A stretch of DNA of 64,000 nucleotides from Imbricaverruca yamaguchii. Lineage: Eukaryota > Arthropoda > Thecostraca > Neoverrucidae. The stretch is taken from NCBI GenBank assembly GCA_034440575.1, contig JAOTOL010001345.1:310001-374000 (forward strand), read 5' to 3'. Under the pieces are notes generated by a model, which saw only the letters and a program-made list of their open reading frames with translations, made no database searches and was not told where the DNA came from. This document shows, one piece after another, positions 1 through 11,200 of this stretch. The number at the start of each line of letters is the position of its first letter. Position 1 is the first letter of the stretch. Made by a program: the position numbers and the translations under genes.

Positions 1-215
1 TTAACTTTTTTTGGAGGTAACCTCACTTGACCTTGACTAACTCGTTAACCCTAGATGACCTAACTTCAAAATCTTGAAACATCGTGCCAAATTAATGTGG
101 GAAAAGGTATGCCAAATTTGGGCGCGTTGCCGGGCGCCGTTCGTCCACTATCCGCGAAAAACCTGAGGACGGGGGGTTCAAGACCCCCCCCCCCTTCAGA
201 CGGGACGGGTTAATT
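1..215. repeat. TGACCT-rich dispersed repeat fragment with G/C-run hairpin
   Basis: Non-coding. The left part carries TGACCT/TGACC motifs. The right part (about 150-200) has a GAAAAACCTGAGG motif followed by a G-run and C-run that can pair. The same combination recurs near 31100-31535, so this is probably the end of a dispersed element that abuts the LINE remnant beginning at about 218. Confidence 0.5.
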
Positions 216-217
216 TT

Positions 218-1241
218 ACACTCTTATTTGAAAACTGGGCATACTCGATCATGAGCAGAATAGTCACCTTTGCAGTTAGGATAGTACAAGGTTTCAGATG
301 CGTAGGCGTCCAGAGAATGCTCCGAGGAGGCAAATCGCAGACATCTTGGCTTGGATCGACAGTGACTGCTGGTGTGTCTACACTTATGACAGGCGAAGCA
401 TGTCATCGGGATTGGTCGATAAGCGCGGACCCTGAACCTAACATGCCCGTTTCTCATATGGGCTGTGGTTAAGCATTATAAGTGAGGACAATGTTTTCTG
501 TGCCGGGTCCGTCACCGTCTCTTTTTGTTCCGAATTTGCTGGCCTGCAAGGCACTGGACACTGCAAAATTGCGGATGATTTGTTCTCATTACACACATTT
601 TAGGTGATGACAAATGATTGCACCTCTGGAGCAGCTTTAAGCGCGAGGAGGTTTTACATTTAGGGATACAGTCTTTTGCACGCTTTTAACGCACGCCCAG
701 CTTCCCCCGGATCCAAAAATTCCACTTCGATGCCACCATGACGGAATCTGTCCCACTGTACCACTCGACGGGATGATCCATTACAGAGGTCTAGACAGTG
801 TCTAAATCGAGTCTCACCGAGGAGGCATGTGACTGGGAGGGGAAAGACGGGAACGACGAATCGTCCGGGTCGAGACGAGGGCGAGGGTATATTTGTGTGT
901 GATAAAAAATAGATGTAAATGTTTTGTTCCGGTCCCACGCGAAAGAATGCTCCACGACAAGGAGCACTACGAGGGAGCGCCTGCTGCCGTGATAGCGGGA
1001 CGCCAAATGTCAGCGAAGCCATACGGGACGGGCAGGGCCTGCGCTCGGTCGGGATGAGAAGCTCACCACCACCACCTCACGTCAGCGCCGCCCACCTCTG
1101 ACTCGGCCGGCCGGGCCGCCAGGCGCTGGGAACGAGCCAAGGCCCCCAGCCAGAGGCAGACTGCCACTTGGCCCGTGTGCGACCCTACGTACTTGCTCAC
1201 CTCTCCGGGATATCTGGACCAAAGAGGTGTGTTGGCCACCC
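218..1241 (-). pseudogene. LINE G: decayed ORF1 and start of 5' UTR
   Basis: Remnant of the RNase H-type LINE family found intact elsewhere in the window. The - strand translation of 224-457 keeps the ORF1 zinc-knuckle block (CFACHKCRHTSSHC, then further Cys/His pairs). The part near 660-790 keeps the segment GGIEVEFLDPGEAGRALKAC, equivalent to GGIEVEFRSVEDAKRTLEA in LINE A. Bases about 1015-1241 match the family 5' UTR (CCGGCCGGGCCG, GGGATATCTGGACCAAAGAGG). The frame is broken many times, so this is an old copy. The 5' UTR resumes at 15617 after a 14.4-kb insertion. The 3' half is missing or off the left edge. Confidence 0.8.
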
Positions 1242-1584
1242 GTATACTTGTGCTCGACTCGAGTTGAATCGAGAGTCGACTGATGAATCAATTGGATGAG
1301 TCGTGAGTTGAATCGATTCTTTTCCACAAAAACATATCTTGAATCGTGAGTTGAATCGCATATTTCTTTTGCAAATATTAGTTTAATCATGAGTCAATCA
1401 TTTGAATCACAACGAGTCATTTGAATCTTGTGACTCAAATGCAAGTTATGAACAAATGATATAATGCATGTATCTTTGTGAATAGTATGTCATGCAGGGG
1501 CGTCGCCGCCGGGGGGCAGGGTGTGGAGGTGGGGGGAATTGCCCCCCCTGCCGTGAGACTGGGGGGGGGCGCCGCCCCCTGAAA

Positions 1585-2590
1585 TTTGAGGAGGCCCCCA
1601 GGACGAAAAGGAGGCCCTCCAGGTCGAAAAGTATACCCCAGGACGAACAGAAGGTCCCCTGGACGACAAAGAAACACACAGGACGAAAAAAAGGCCCCAG
1701 GACGAAAAGGAGGCCCCAAGACGAAAAAGAAATTCTACAAATTAGGGGCCTCCAGGAGGAGGCCCATAATTTGAAAAAGGAAGTCACCTAGGAGAGGGTA
1801 GGAGGCCCCAGAAATCAAGAGAGTGCAAAATATTGACACGGAGACCCCAGGACGAAAAGGAGGTCCTATGCTGAAAAGGAGGCCCCCAGGACGAAAAGTA
1901 AACCCCCAGGACGAAAAAAGATGCCCTTCAGGACGAAAAGGAGGCCCTCCAGGACGAAAGGGAGGCCCTCCAGGACGAAAAGGAGGCCCTCCAGGACGAA
2001 AAGGATGCCCCAGGAGGAACAGGAGGCCCCCAGGACGAAAAAGAGGCCCCCAGGACGAAAAGGAGGCCCCCAGGATGGAAAGGAAGCCCATGACGAAAAG
2101 GAGGCTCAGGACGTAAAGGCGGCTCCCAGGATGAAAAGGAGGTCCCCGGGACGAAAAGGAAGCCCTCCAGGACGAAATGGAGCCCCGAATACGAAAAAAG
2201 AGATTCTACAATTTAGGGGCCTACAGGAGGAATTGGAAAAATAAGTCACCTAGGAGAGGGTAGGAGGCCCCATAAATCAAGAGAGTGCCAACTATTGACA
2301 CGGTGGCCCCCAGGACGAAAAGGAGGCGACCAGGACGAAAAGGAGGCCACCAGAACGAAATGGAGGCCAATAATGAAAAGTAGGCCCTCCAGGACGAAAA
2401 GTATACCCTAGGACGAACAGGAGGTCCCCAGGACGACAAAGAAACCCCCAGGACGAAAAAAAGTCCCTATGACGAAAATGAGGCCCCAAGACGAAAAAGA
2501 AATTCTACAAATTAGGGGCCTCCAGGAGGAAGCCCATAATTCGAAAATGAAATCGCCTAGGGGAGGGTAGGAGGCCCCAGAAATCAAGAG
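1585..2590 (+). repeat. Minisatellite, 20-21 bp unit (AGGCCCCCAGGACGAAAAGG)
   Basis: Dozens of head-to-tail copies of a unit close to AGGCCCTCCAGGACGAAAAGG, regular at 1920-2010 and looser elsewhere. A block containing AGGAGAGGGTAGGAGGCCCC recurs near 1790, 2255 and 2560, giving a higher-order repeat of several hundred bases. Apparent ORFs across it (GRKGGPP-type repeats) arise from the repeat. Confidence 0.9.
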
Positions 2591-5340
2591 AGCGCCAAAA
2601 ATTGGCACGGTGGACCCCAACATTGCAAAAGAGTCTCAATACGGGAAGGGAAGCCCAATAAAATGAGGAGGTCCTAATCCGGAAAAGAAAGCCAGTGGAT
2701 ATGAGATGAGGTTTCGGAGACGCAATAATAGGCACCAAAACGAGTAAGGTTCCACCAGAATAGAAAAGGATTATCCAGAGACATGGCAGGAGGCACCTAA
2801 TGCGGAAGAGGACGACACAAGGTTGGAAATAAGACCTCATGATGAACGAGGAGGCCCTAAAATTGGAGAGAAAGGCCATTGGATAAGAGAGATAGCTCCC
2901 AGGCGGAAAAGAAGCTTCGCAGATGGCCAAGAAGATCCCCGGGAAATAACAAGACCACTGAGATAAGAAAGGTTGTGTATAATTTGGAAGAGGAGGAACC
3001 TGGGAGAGAAGAGGAGTCCACCAGGAGATAGATGTCACCCTTAAGATGGGCGATGTTCGAATCAAAACGCAGAGCAAGAGGTCCCCAAGACGTAAGAGGA
3101 GGCCACTAATTTGAAAAAGGACTCTAGAAGAGAAATGAGGGCCCTGCCGGACTCGAGAGGAGTCCCCCAAAAAGGCGTATGTCTACAGGACTGAATGAGG
3201 CCCCGAAGACCAGAAAGATTTCCAAGAAAATGAGAGGAGGCTCTTAAGATGGGAGTGGTAACAGGTATGAAGTGAGGTTTCTAAAATTGAGCATTCCCTC
3301 AAGACTGGCAAGGCTTTGCCAGGATAATGGAGGAGGCCCACGAGGCGTAGCAGGAGGCCCCTAATTTGGCAGATAATGTTCCTGGGACATGAGAAGAAGT
3401 CCCATACCATGGTAAAGGGCCCAAGGATGTAAGAGAAGGCCCTTCAAGACGAGAGAGGAAGACATTGAACATAGAGGAGGGTAGGACATAAGACGTTGAA
3501 AACCGGTAGTCTTCCGGAAATGGGACTAGATACTTATGGCGCGAGATGAGGCCTATAATTTGCAAGAAACCCCTAAGAGATGGTAAAAGTCGTGCCGGGG
3601 TGTTTCACATTTACGGCTTGGATCAAAACTATCTGGCCGGGACCCTGAAAATCACGCTGAGCCTGGGTGTACCAAAAATGTGCGAACGGACCATAAAAAT
3701 AAATATAGTGGAACGACGCGTCGTACCATTCCACAACAGTCTCAATGGGACCAAAACAAATGAAGACAGAGAAACGGAAAAGACTCCAGACATGGGTCCA
3801 ACTCTGAAAAACACTCACAAAAACACACAAAAACACAACAAAAAAACACTCCAACTCTGGGGCCCAACAATGATGCCAAAGCCCCTAAATCGTTTTAGAA
3901 CCAAAAAAGTGTCGAGGCAGCTAAAGTTCGTGCTAGGGATCCAAGAAAATGGCGTCGGGGCCCAAAAGATCACATGGGACTATATAAAAAAATCGCGTCG
4001 CAGCCCTTGAAAATTACCCTGGAAGCCCAGAAGGGCGCGCCGGGCCCCAAAAGTCGCAGCTGCTCCAAAAGTAAATTCTTAACCGGAATGTCACTCTGGG
4101 ACAAAAATACACTCCTTCAGTGGCCACGGTGGCTTATCAAAGGGGAAAATTCCTCCTCTATCCTGAGGCATAAACCCTCAAGAATCGTGCCGGGCTCCAA
4201 AACTCGCGCTGGGGTCACCAAAATTCGCGTCGGTCAACCAGAATTCGCCCAGGGATATTTCGGGTCGCCAAAAACTCGTTCCGAGGCTCGATATGTTGCA
4301 ATAGGAACCGCCAAAATCGCGTTGGGGCAACAGCTAAGTACAACGCTTCCCACAAACTCAAATCTGTCCCACAAAATATCGCGCTCGGGACCCACAATTC
4401 CAATCGGTAGTCCCGTCGAAGCTCCACAAAATTGGCGTTTAGGCCCAAAACCAAATCAAAACCAAAAGCCAAATCGGTATCCCCAAAAAAGCTGGAGCCT
4501 TCCAAAATAAGAATGGATTTAACAAAATTAATGTCCTGTTCAAGAACATGGCTCTGGAGTGCCGAACATGCAACCAAATGCCTCCACAAATTGCGTATGT
4601 CAGTGAAGAAAATACCGTATCTAAAAAAAATCGAGGTGCCATGCAAACACGTGGCGCCAGGGACTTGAAAAATCATGCCGGGATTCGGAATTTACAACAA
4701 CAACCAAAAAATCCACAAAAATCTCGTTGAGCCTAGAAAACTGGCGTTGGGTCCCCGGAACCACCCGCCTGGGCGCGATAAATCGCGCTGGGACTAAGAA
4801 GCACCGCACCGAAGCCACAAAATCGTACTGGAGCACCACTAATGTGCGCCAGAAGCCCCCAAAACACAACAGGAACCTAAGAGCATAACGGGGGCCGACA
4901 ATACAACTGGCCCATCAAAACACACATAGTCTCCCAAAAAGCGACAGGGCCTTAATGCATGCGTTGCAGTCATAAATAAACATACCTGGACCTCTAACAA
5001 AAATACACAAGAAGCTCTTATGGCACACAGAGGTCATAAGGACGCACCAGGTCCTGCAAAAGAGGCCGAGACCGCAAATGGCAACATGGTTCCAAAACGA
5101 ACAAAAGCACCCGGCGTTACATGAAGACATCGGGATCTTCGAAAACGCCATGACGCGTTAACAAAAAAATCATCGGTGTCCAAAAAAGCAACAACACACC
5201 GAAACGAGGAGGGGTTTCGAAAATGCATTAGGGCGCTGCGCAGAAAGACGCAGCGGGTCCAACAAAGAACACCGAGGAAAGGCCTCGGTTCGACAGCCAT
5301 TCTGGGAGGATAGCAGCAAAGATATCAGGTGCATCAAAGC
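2591..5340 (+). repeat. Degenerate GC-rich repeat array, left arm of Y
   Basis: The regular minisatellite grades into irregular units of roughly 25-35 bases, first GGAGGCCCnTAAnnTGnAA-like, then (from about 3600) units close to GGGnCCCAAAAATCGCGnnG. No coding sequence is recognised. The reverse complement of the second type (CCCAGCGCGATTTTTGGG) fills 10490-11200, 33530-34130 and 53880-55830. Confidence 0.75.
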
Positions 5341-5990
5341 TGAGCGGAAATTGCATTTCATAGCTACTAGAAAATGTAGGAGGTGGGAAATTAATGATCG
5401 GATTTAATTACTCGACTTTTCGCAGCGAACGCCCATACTAAGCATTGGAGCACGTCAAATGTGGCGCAAGTTTATCATGTGACAGTAATTAGCAAAAGGC
5501 AGAAGGCCTACCAGAAACCGCAGCATCGTACGAAGTGTTGCGAATGCGCCGAATACGCAAAATGAGTGTGCACGTGCACGGACGTTGGCGTCGTGGCGAC
5601 CGGGTGATATGGACTGGGATGTCTAAAATTGGGAACTTTGCATTTAAAAGTGATGGGTAATATATTTTAAATTCAAGTTGGGGGGTTTAATACATTTTCT
5701 AAACTCCTGCTCGTTTCAGGGTTTTGTTGTTTTTATGCACCGATAATATTTTAACGTGTCAGGAGGTTTTCCAAGATCCCGATGTGCTTATTTAGCCCTG
5801 GTCCTTTCGTTGATTCGGAACCATTTTGCCTTTTGTGGTTCCAGCCACTTCTTCAGACCCTTGTGCGTTAGCGTGGCCCCTGCGAGCTTCCAGTGTACTT
5901 TTTAGAGCTCCATGTATGAGCTTTAGAGCTGTAGAGCTCTATGTATGTTTATTTAGGTCTGCAACGCATAAAGACATAAAATATTAGTGC
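5341..5990. other. Unassigned non-coding stretch
   Basis: No gene, RNA gene or clear repeat is recognised. It probably contains the junction between the left arm of Y and the 3' end of the CR1-like LINE, but I could not fix the boundary. Confidence 0.4.
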
Positions 5991-6061
5991 AACTATGAGC
6001 CACAAGGGCCCTTCTTGGTTGCACTCTGTACACTGAACCAGTTGCCAACCAAATCTGTCAA

Positions 6062-6423
6062 TCAGCCCTCCCTGTAATACTGAAAAGCAAGCCCTCTATT
6101 CTTATAATGATTGTCCGTGCTGTTTTTAAAGATGTTCAATGTGCTGCTACTGACGATGTTTTCTGGTAGCTGGTTCCAGTGTTCTACTACCCTGTTGGTG
6201 AAGAAAGTTTGCCTTAGCCATGTTCTGCTGTGGTTAACTTTAATGTTGAATTTATGACCTCTAATTGCATCATTTCTGTTCAATTCAAACATTTCCCCAA
6301 GGTATCCCCTTGCCAGACCCTGGACAAATCTAAAGACCTCGATGAGATCTCCTCTCAGCCTTCTATATCTAAGTGAAAACATATTCAATTTCTTCAATCT
6401 TTCCTCATATGCCAGGTTGCTTA
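6062..6423 (-). pseudogene. CR1/L2-like LINE, C-terminal end of reverse transcriptase ORF
   Basis: The - strand reads NLAYEERLKKLNMFSLRYR, then RRLRGDLIEVFRFVQGLARG, a tail typical of CR1/L2-type LINE ORF2 proteins. It ends in a stop at 6062. This is the continuation of the reverse transcriptase at 9295-10480: removing transposon Z and one copy of its TA duplication joins ...NGI to SNLAYEE... in frame. Sequence from about 5990 to 6061 is probably the LINE 3' UTR. Confidence 0.85.
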
Positions 6424-7065
6424 TGGGGCATTCCACGTCAAATCGCACAAGAATTGGCTATTTTGAACCCGACCCCATCCGATTTTTATGAAAATTGATA
6501 CACCTGTAGTGCCAAGTGAACGAACCTCACACGCCAACTTTCAGCCCTGGGTGACCTCTGGGGCCAGATTTAGAGGTCATCCTAGGTCGCCTATTTTTGC
6601 CGACTTGACAACAATCAAATGGATATATATTAGATGTTAATTAACTTAGCGGAACGACATTGGTGATAAAGTGCGCAGAAACCCTTGGCCATTCAGAAAT
6701 ATGGCAAAAGTTTCACGTGACCTCTCCGTGACCCTTGACCTAACGAGGTCAAAGTATAAAAATGCATTTTTATATATGTTTGCCTGCCCCTAATTCAACT
6801 AAACGTGGCTGAATTAATGGTCCTGATATTATCTAAGAGCGTGCAAAAAAGAAAGGCGGAGACTCTAAAACTTTTGCAATATCGGCCTTTGAGTAGGTAT
6901 TGTCATAGGACCAAATCGAAGCATGCCCCGATGCTATTTACCATATCATCGATGATAACTCTGGTTTCCTTGGTCCGATTATCGTCAACTTTGGTGGGCA
7001 AATCATCGGTGGCAAGCTGAACTATTTGACAGATTTTCAAGTTGACCTGACCTCACATGACCTGG
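6424..7065 (+). repeat. Left terminal inverted repeat of Z
   Basis: Pairs imperfectly with about 8650-9294. The inner boundary is set where GTTGACCTGACCTCACATGACC stops matching its partner; it is approximate by some tens of bases. Confidence 0.8.
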
Positions 7066-7665
7066 CAGTGACCTCTCCATTACAAGCCAACAGGGAAACA
7101 CAAATATTTTCCTGAACAAAAAACGCTGAATTTGGCTCGTACAGGCTATATTACCTAGTTTTAGGTTAGGCTACTCCAAACGAGCCAAGTTTTATTTTGA
7201 ACAAGTGTCTTCTGCAAGGTCACGTGAGGTCACTATGAGGTCATGTCACACTTTCGTCAATAACTTTATATAGAATCAAGATAGAGAAATAATTTTAATG
7301 CCATCGAGATCCTCTGGTTAATCATGATGTATAATATGATCAAGCTAGGTCATGACTTGACCTCGGTTTAGGGTGACCTGAAGGTAAACTGGGGTCAGGA
7401 TCAAATGTTCAGCTAGCGAAGTCATGTGATACATCAATCAACGCGGCCTGACGAGGAAAATATAATTGTAACAAAATTATATTTCTATCTTTATTTTGGC
7501 AAAAGTTTTTCGCAAAAAAACATGTTTCCTCGGTTTTTATAGCCTGAATATATTGTTTCAGCTCGCGTGCGTTTCGTACTAACATTTTATCGGGAGGGCC
7601 TGTAAATGTTTCTGATATGCAAATAGCCGCGACCATAAAACAAGTTGAACAGCAGTACCGTATAT
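7066..7665. other. Interior of Z, 3' to its ORF
   Basis: AT-rich, with several TGACCT/AGGTCA motifs and no domain recognised. The - strand has an 86-codon ORF (7409-7669) overlapping the end of the transposase-like ORF in another frame. I do not consider it a supported gene. Confidence 0.4.
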
Positions 7666-8664
7666 TCACGAAGAACTACCAACCTTTTTCGCCACACGTA
7701 CCTCACGGCCCGTCTCGCTGCCGGAAAACCATCTCACAACCACCATACCATTACGTGGAGACGGAGTAACACGATGGACATTCTTTGTTCCCGGTATTGT
7801 GCGAGCAGCTGCGAATCTGTCATTCAACGCTTTAGTTTCTTTGACCCACTCGGTTTTGGGAAAATACTCCACGCACGTGCCGGTGGCATGGTTTTTTACA
7901 AACTGATAAAACTGGTCCGGGATCTCAATCAGAGTTCCTTGCAGACTTCCCTTTTTAGCTAACCTTTTCAACGTCCCACCAATGCCATCACACGGTCCCT
8001 TTCCGTGAGCGGTTGCGAAGAAATGCCACTCGGCGTCTATTCCAAAGTCGACGGAATGCTCTGCCAAATTTAGGAAATTCTTACAATTTTTGTATAGCGA
8101 GGCAGCCCCATCTGAAAAATAAAATATCTTCTTGGGGCGCTGGCCTAATTCTGCTTCCAGGCGCTCAATGAGTTTTCCTTGAAACAGGTGGACAGCCACA
8201 GTATCATGCGTCAGGCAGTCGGAAATGGCAGAGTAAGAAAAATGTTTGAGGTCCCCTGCGTTGTTTCGCCAATAAGCCACAAACGGATGGATTGTCACCT
8301 GCAGTTTGTTCCAGTGATGGGACTGTACCTCATCCTGTGTAACCATAGCGTAGTTTTCGGAAAAATCTCCAATAACAATTACCTCTGCAGGAGCTAGTGT
8401 TTCCTTTAGGCCTTTCAGATAATTGCCTTGGGCACGGGCGACAAAATCATGCTTTACAAGTATTTCCAGCTGCTCGCAAAATGATCGCACAAAATCTTCA
8501 GAAGTTTGCGTAACCACCTCTAAGGTGGACCTATCAGTATTAGTCCACTTTCGGTACTCAATGTTATCGATTTCTCGGTTATCATGAATCATATCATGGC
8601 CATGAATATTCACGTAAGTTGCAATATTGCATGTATTTAGGCAATACAAACTTCCCAAGGTCAT
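7666..8664 (-). CDS. Candidate DDE/D-type transposase fragment of Z (332 aa)
   Basis: An uninterrupted ORF inside the inverted repeats, so it presumably encodes, or once encoded part of, the enzyme that moves Z. Acidic residues in plausible catalytic contexts: IGDFSENYAM (about residue 99), FYFSDGAASLYKN (about 186) and HGKGPCDGIGGTLKRLA (about 225). Between them lies an aromatic/His-rich stretch (HHWNKLQVTIHPFVAYW). From memory I associate this motif set with unannotated transposon ORFs in animal genomes, but I cannot name the superfamily. The ATG (8664) lies at the inner edge of the right inverted repeat and no N-terminal DNA-binding domain is visible, so the protein is probably N-terminally truncated. 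The region 7670-7960 read on the + strand is only its shadow. Confidence 0.65.
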   Translation of the reverse strand: MTLGSLYCLNTCNIATYVNIHGHDMIHDNREIDNIEYRKWTNTDRSTLEVVTQTSEDFVRSFCEQLEILVKHDFVARAQGNYLKGLKETLAPAEVIVIGDFSENYAMVTQDEVQSHHWNKLQVTIHPFVAYWRNNAGDLKHFSYSAISDCLTHDTVAVHLFQGKLIERLEAELGQRPKKIFYFSDGAASLYKNCKNFLNLAEHSVDFGIDAEWHFFATAHGKGPCDGIGGTLKRLAKKGSLQGTLIEIPDQFYQFVKNHATGTCVEYFPKTEWVKETKALNDRFAAARTIPGTKNVHRVTPSPRNGMVVVRWFSGSETGREVRVAKKVGSSS

Positions 8665-9294
8665 GTTAGTTCATGTGAGGTCATGTCAACCTGAAAATCG
8701 GGAAAATGGTTCAGTTTGCCACCGATGACTTGCGCAACAAATTTGACGATAATCGGACGAAGGTAACCAGAGTTATCATCGATAATATGGTAAATAGCCT
8801 CGGGACATGCATGCATTTGGTCCTATGACAATACTCGAAGGCCGATATCTCAAAAAGGTTTCAAGTCTCCGCCTTTCTTTTTTGCAGGTTCTTAGATAAT
8901 ATCACGACCATTAATATAGCACCGTTTCGTCGAATTAGGGGCAGGCAAACATATATAAAAATATATTTGTATACTTTGACCTGGTTAGGTCAAAGGTCAC
9001 GGGGAGGTCACGTGCAACTTTTGCCATATTTCTGAATGGCCCAGGGCTTCTGCACACTTTGACACCAATTTCATTCCGCTAAGTTAAATAACACACGAGA
9101 TATTTGCAATTTATTGATGTCAAGTCGGTACAAAATCGTGACCTAGGATGACCTCTAGATCTGACCCCAGTGGTCACTCTGGGCTAAAAGTTGGCGTGAT
9201 GTGTTATTTTACTTGGTACTACAGGTGTACCAATTTTCATCAAAATCGGAGGGGGTCGGGGAATTTCTTGTGCGATTTGACGTGGAATGACCCA
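8650..9294 (-). repeat. Right terminal inverted repeat of Z
   Basis: Reverse-complement partner of 6424-7065. It is identical over most of the outer 25 bases apart from one inserted base, then similar with scattered differences. Confidence 0.8.
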
Positions 9295-10480
9295 TATGCC
9301 ATTAACCATTTTTGTAGCCCTCCTTTGCACTCTCTCTAAAAGCGAACAATCTTTTTCATAGCTAAGAGACAAAGCTTGGATGCAGTATTCCAAATGTGGC
9401 CTGACATATGCACAGTAAAGCTGCCTGATGACTTCCTCACTTCTGTATGATACATTCCTATTTATTGCCCCGAGCATTCTCAGTGCCTTCTTCCTGGCAT
9501 CCTTGGTCTGTTCTGATGCCCCCAGTTTTGTGTTTAGAATAACACCTAAATCCTTCTCCTGTTGAGTCACTGATAGCACTTGGCCACCCATCAAGTATGG
9601 AGCCTTCATATGCTGCTTACCTACATGCATGATTTTGCACTTGTCAAAATTAAATTTCATTTGCCATTCTTCGGACCACTTCACAAGTTCGTCTAAGTCT
9701 TTTTGCAGCGAGATATGCTCATCTAGACCTGTTATTTTCCTAAAGACCTTCAAATCATCCGCAAATTTCAAAACTTTACTGCTTAGGCCACTTTCAATGT
9801 TATTTACAAATATAATGAACAGTAATGGCCCTAGTACTGACCCCTGGGGGACTCCACTAAGAACATTTTGCCATGATGACTTTGTACCATTTAGCATCAC
9901 TCTTTGCTGTGTATCTGAAAGCCACAACTCTATTCATTTTAAGATACTACCTGCAATACCATGGGACTGAAGCTGTATCATTAACCGTTTATGGGGTACC
10001 TTGTCAAAGGCCTTACTAAAGTCAAGATATGCTACATCAACCTGATTTCCCTGGTCAAATTGCTCTGTGGCGAAGTTCAAAAAGTCCAAGAGGTTTGTGA
10101 GACACGATCGTCCTTTTCTAAACCCATGTTGAGTATCTTGAATCAATCTGCTACCTTCCAGATGACTAACTATTCTATCCTTGATAACTGATTCGAGTAC
10201 CTTGCAGACTAGGGATGTGAGACTTATTGGCCTATAGTTTTCAACTTTCCCTCTTTCTCCTTTCTTGAAAATAGGAACTACATTTGCCCTTTTCCAATCG
10301 GTTGGAATTTCATTATGTGAAACTGATCTACAAAAAATTATACTAAGTGGAAATTCCAGTTCCTTTTCAGTTTCCCGCAAGACCCTAGCATAAATTTCAT
10401 CAGGTCCTGCTGCCTTGTTTGGCTTTATTTTCCTGATATGATTGTAAACAACATCACTATCAATTTTTGTTTTATGACCC
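9295..10480 (-). pseudogene. CR1/L2-like LINE, reverse transcriptase domain
   Basis: The - strand encodes a non-LTR reverse transcriptase. It starts within KIKPNKAAGPDEI (finger region), then WKRANVVPIFKKG, YRPISLTSLVCKVLE, DFSKAFDKVPH, SGVPQGSVLGPLLFIIFVN and LKFADDLKVF; the F-A-D-D box holds the catalytic aspartates. The fingers and palm look well preserved. One in-frame TGA near 9937-9939 stands where family members have Trp (K-W-I-E), and Z interrupts the C-terminus at 9294. The endonuclease domain is absent: homology stops at about 10480 against the repeat arm of Y, so the copy is 5'-truncated. The C-terminal end is at 6062-6423. Confidence 0.9.
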
Positions 10481-10489
10481 TATCAATTT

Positions 10490-11200
10490 TTGGGAGGTTG
10501 TGTGCTTCGGAGCGTCAGTTGTATTATCGGCCCCCGTTGTGCTCTTGGGGTCCCGCTGTGTTTATTTTGGGCTTATAACGCACATTTGTGGGCCCTAGTT
10601 CGGTTTTGGGGCTTCGGAGCGATTTTTCGGTGTGCCAGCCTGACTTCTCGCTCCCAGGCGTATGGTTCCAGGTACCCAACGCCAGTTTTCTGGGCTCAAT
10701 GCGATTTTTGTGGATCGTTTCTGATTTGTTGTCTCTCAAAAGTCCGAATTCCGGCCCGACATTTAGATACCCCGGCGCCATGCATTTGTATCCCATCTCG
10801 ATTTTCGAGATTCGGTAGGTTTTTCGGCGGCGTACACAATTTGTGAAGGTATCTGGTAATATGTTCTGTGCTCCAGAGCCACATTACTTACCCTGACATT
10901 GATTTTCTGGGAATCCCTCCCAATTTTGGAGGGCTCCAGCTTGATATTTTCGGATGCCGATCCGGTTGTTGTGGATTGGGTGTAATTTCAGCAATGTGAG
11001 TTTATTTTTCAAGGGATACCAAAATAGAACCGTAGAATTGGGTGGGGGAGTTATGGTTGACATCCGACGAATCAGGAAGTATAGTGGTAGATTAGGCCCC
11101 TCCACAGGATAATTCAGTTGATCACTAATCGTTTCATTTCGATAGGACCCCTGTGACAAAATAGCGGTCGAAATCCCAGGCGCGTGAATTTATTCGCGAA
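10490..11200 (-). repeat. Degenerate GC-rich repeat array, right arm of Y
   Basis: Irregular units of the type GCCCCCGTTGTGCTCTTGGGGTCCC and GGGGCTTCGGAGCGATTTTTCGG. This is the reverse-complement orientation of the array at about 3600-5340 across the CR1 insertion. Short ORFs across it are not genes. Confidence 0.65.

Larger units (their letters stand above)
6424..9294 (-). mobile_element. DNA transposon Z with about 640-bp terminal inverted repeats
   Basis: A 2,871-bp insertion inside the CR1-like LINE reverse transcriptase. The left end TGGGGCATTCCACGTCAAAT is mirrored at the right end by TGGGTCATTCCACGTCAAAT. Similarity continues inward for about 640 bases on each side (6424 to about 7065, and about 8650 to 9294), with shared stretches such as CATTTCTGAATGGCC-type sequence and GAAAGGCGGAGAC. 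The target duplication is TA (6422-6423 and 9295-9296); its removal restores the LINE frame. The arms are rich in TGACCT/AGGTCA. The only sizeable internal ORF is at 7666-8664. Confidence 0.9.

Noticed and set aside
1446..3170. Collagen- or proline-rich-looking ORFs (GRKGGPP, RPGGPPF repeats)
   Set aside because: Arise from the 20-21 bp minisatellite in all frames; no start context or domain.
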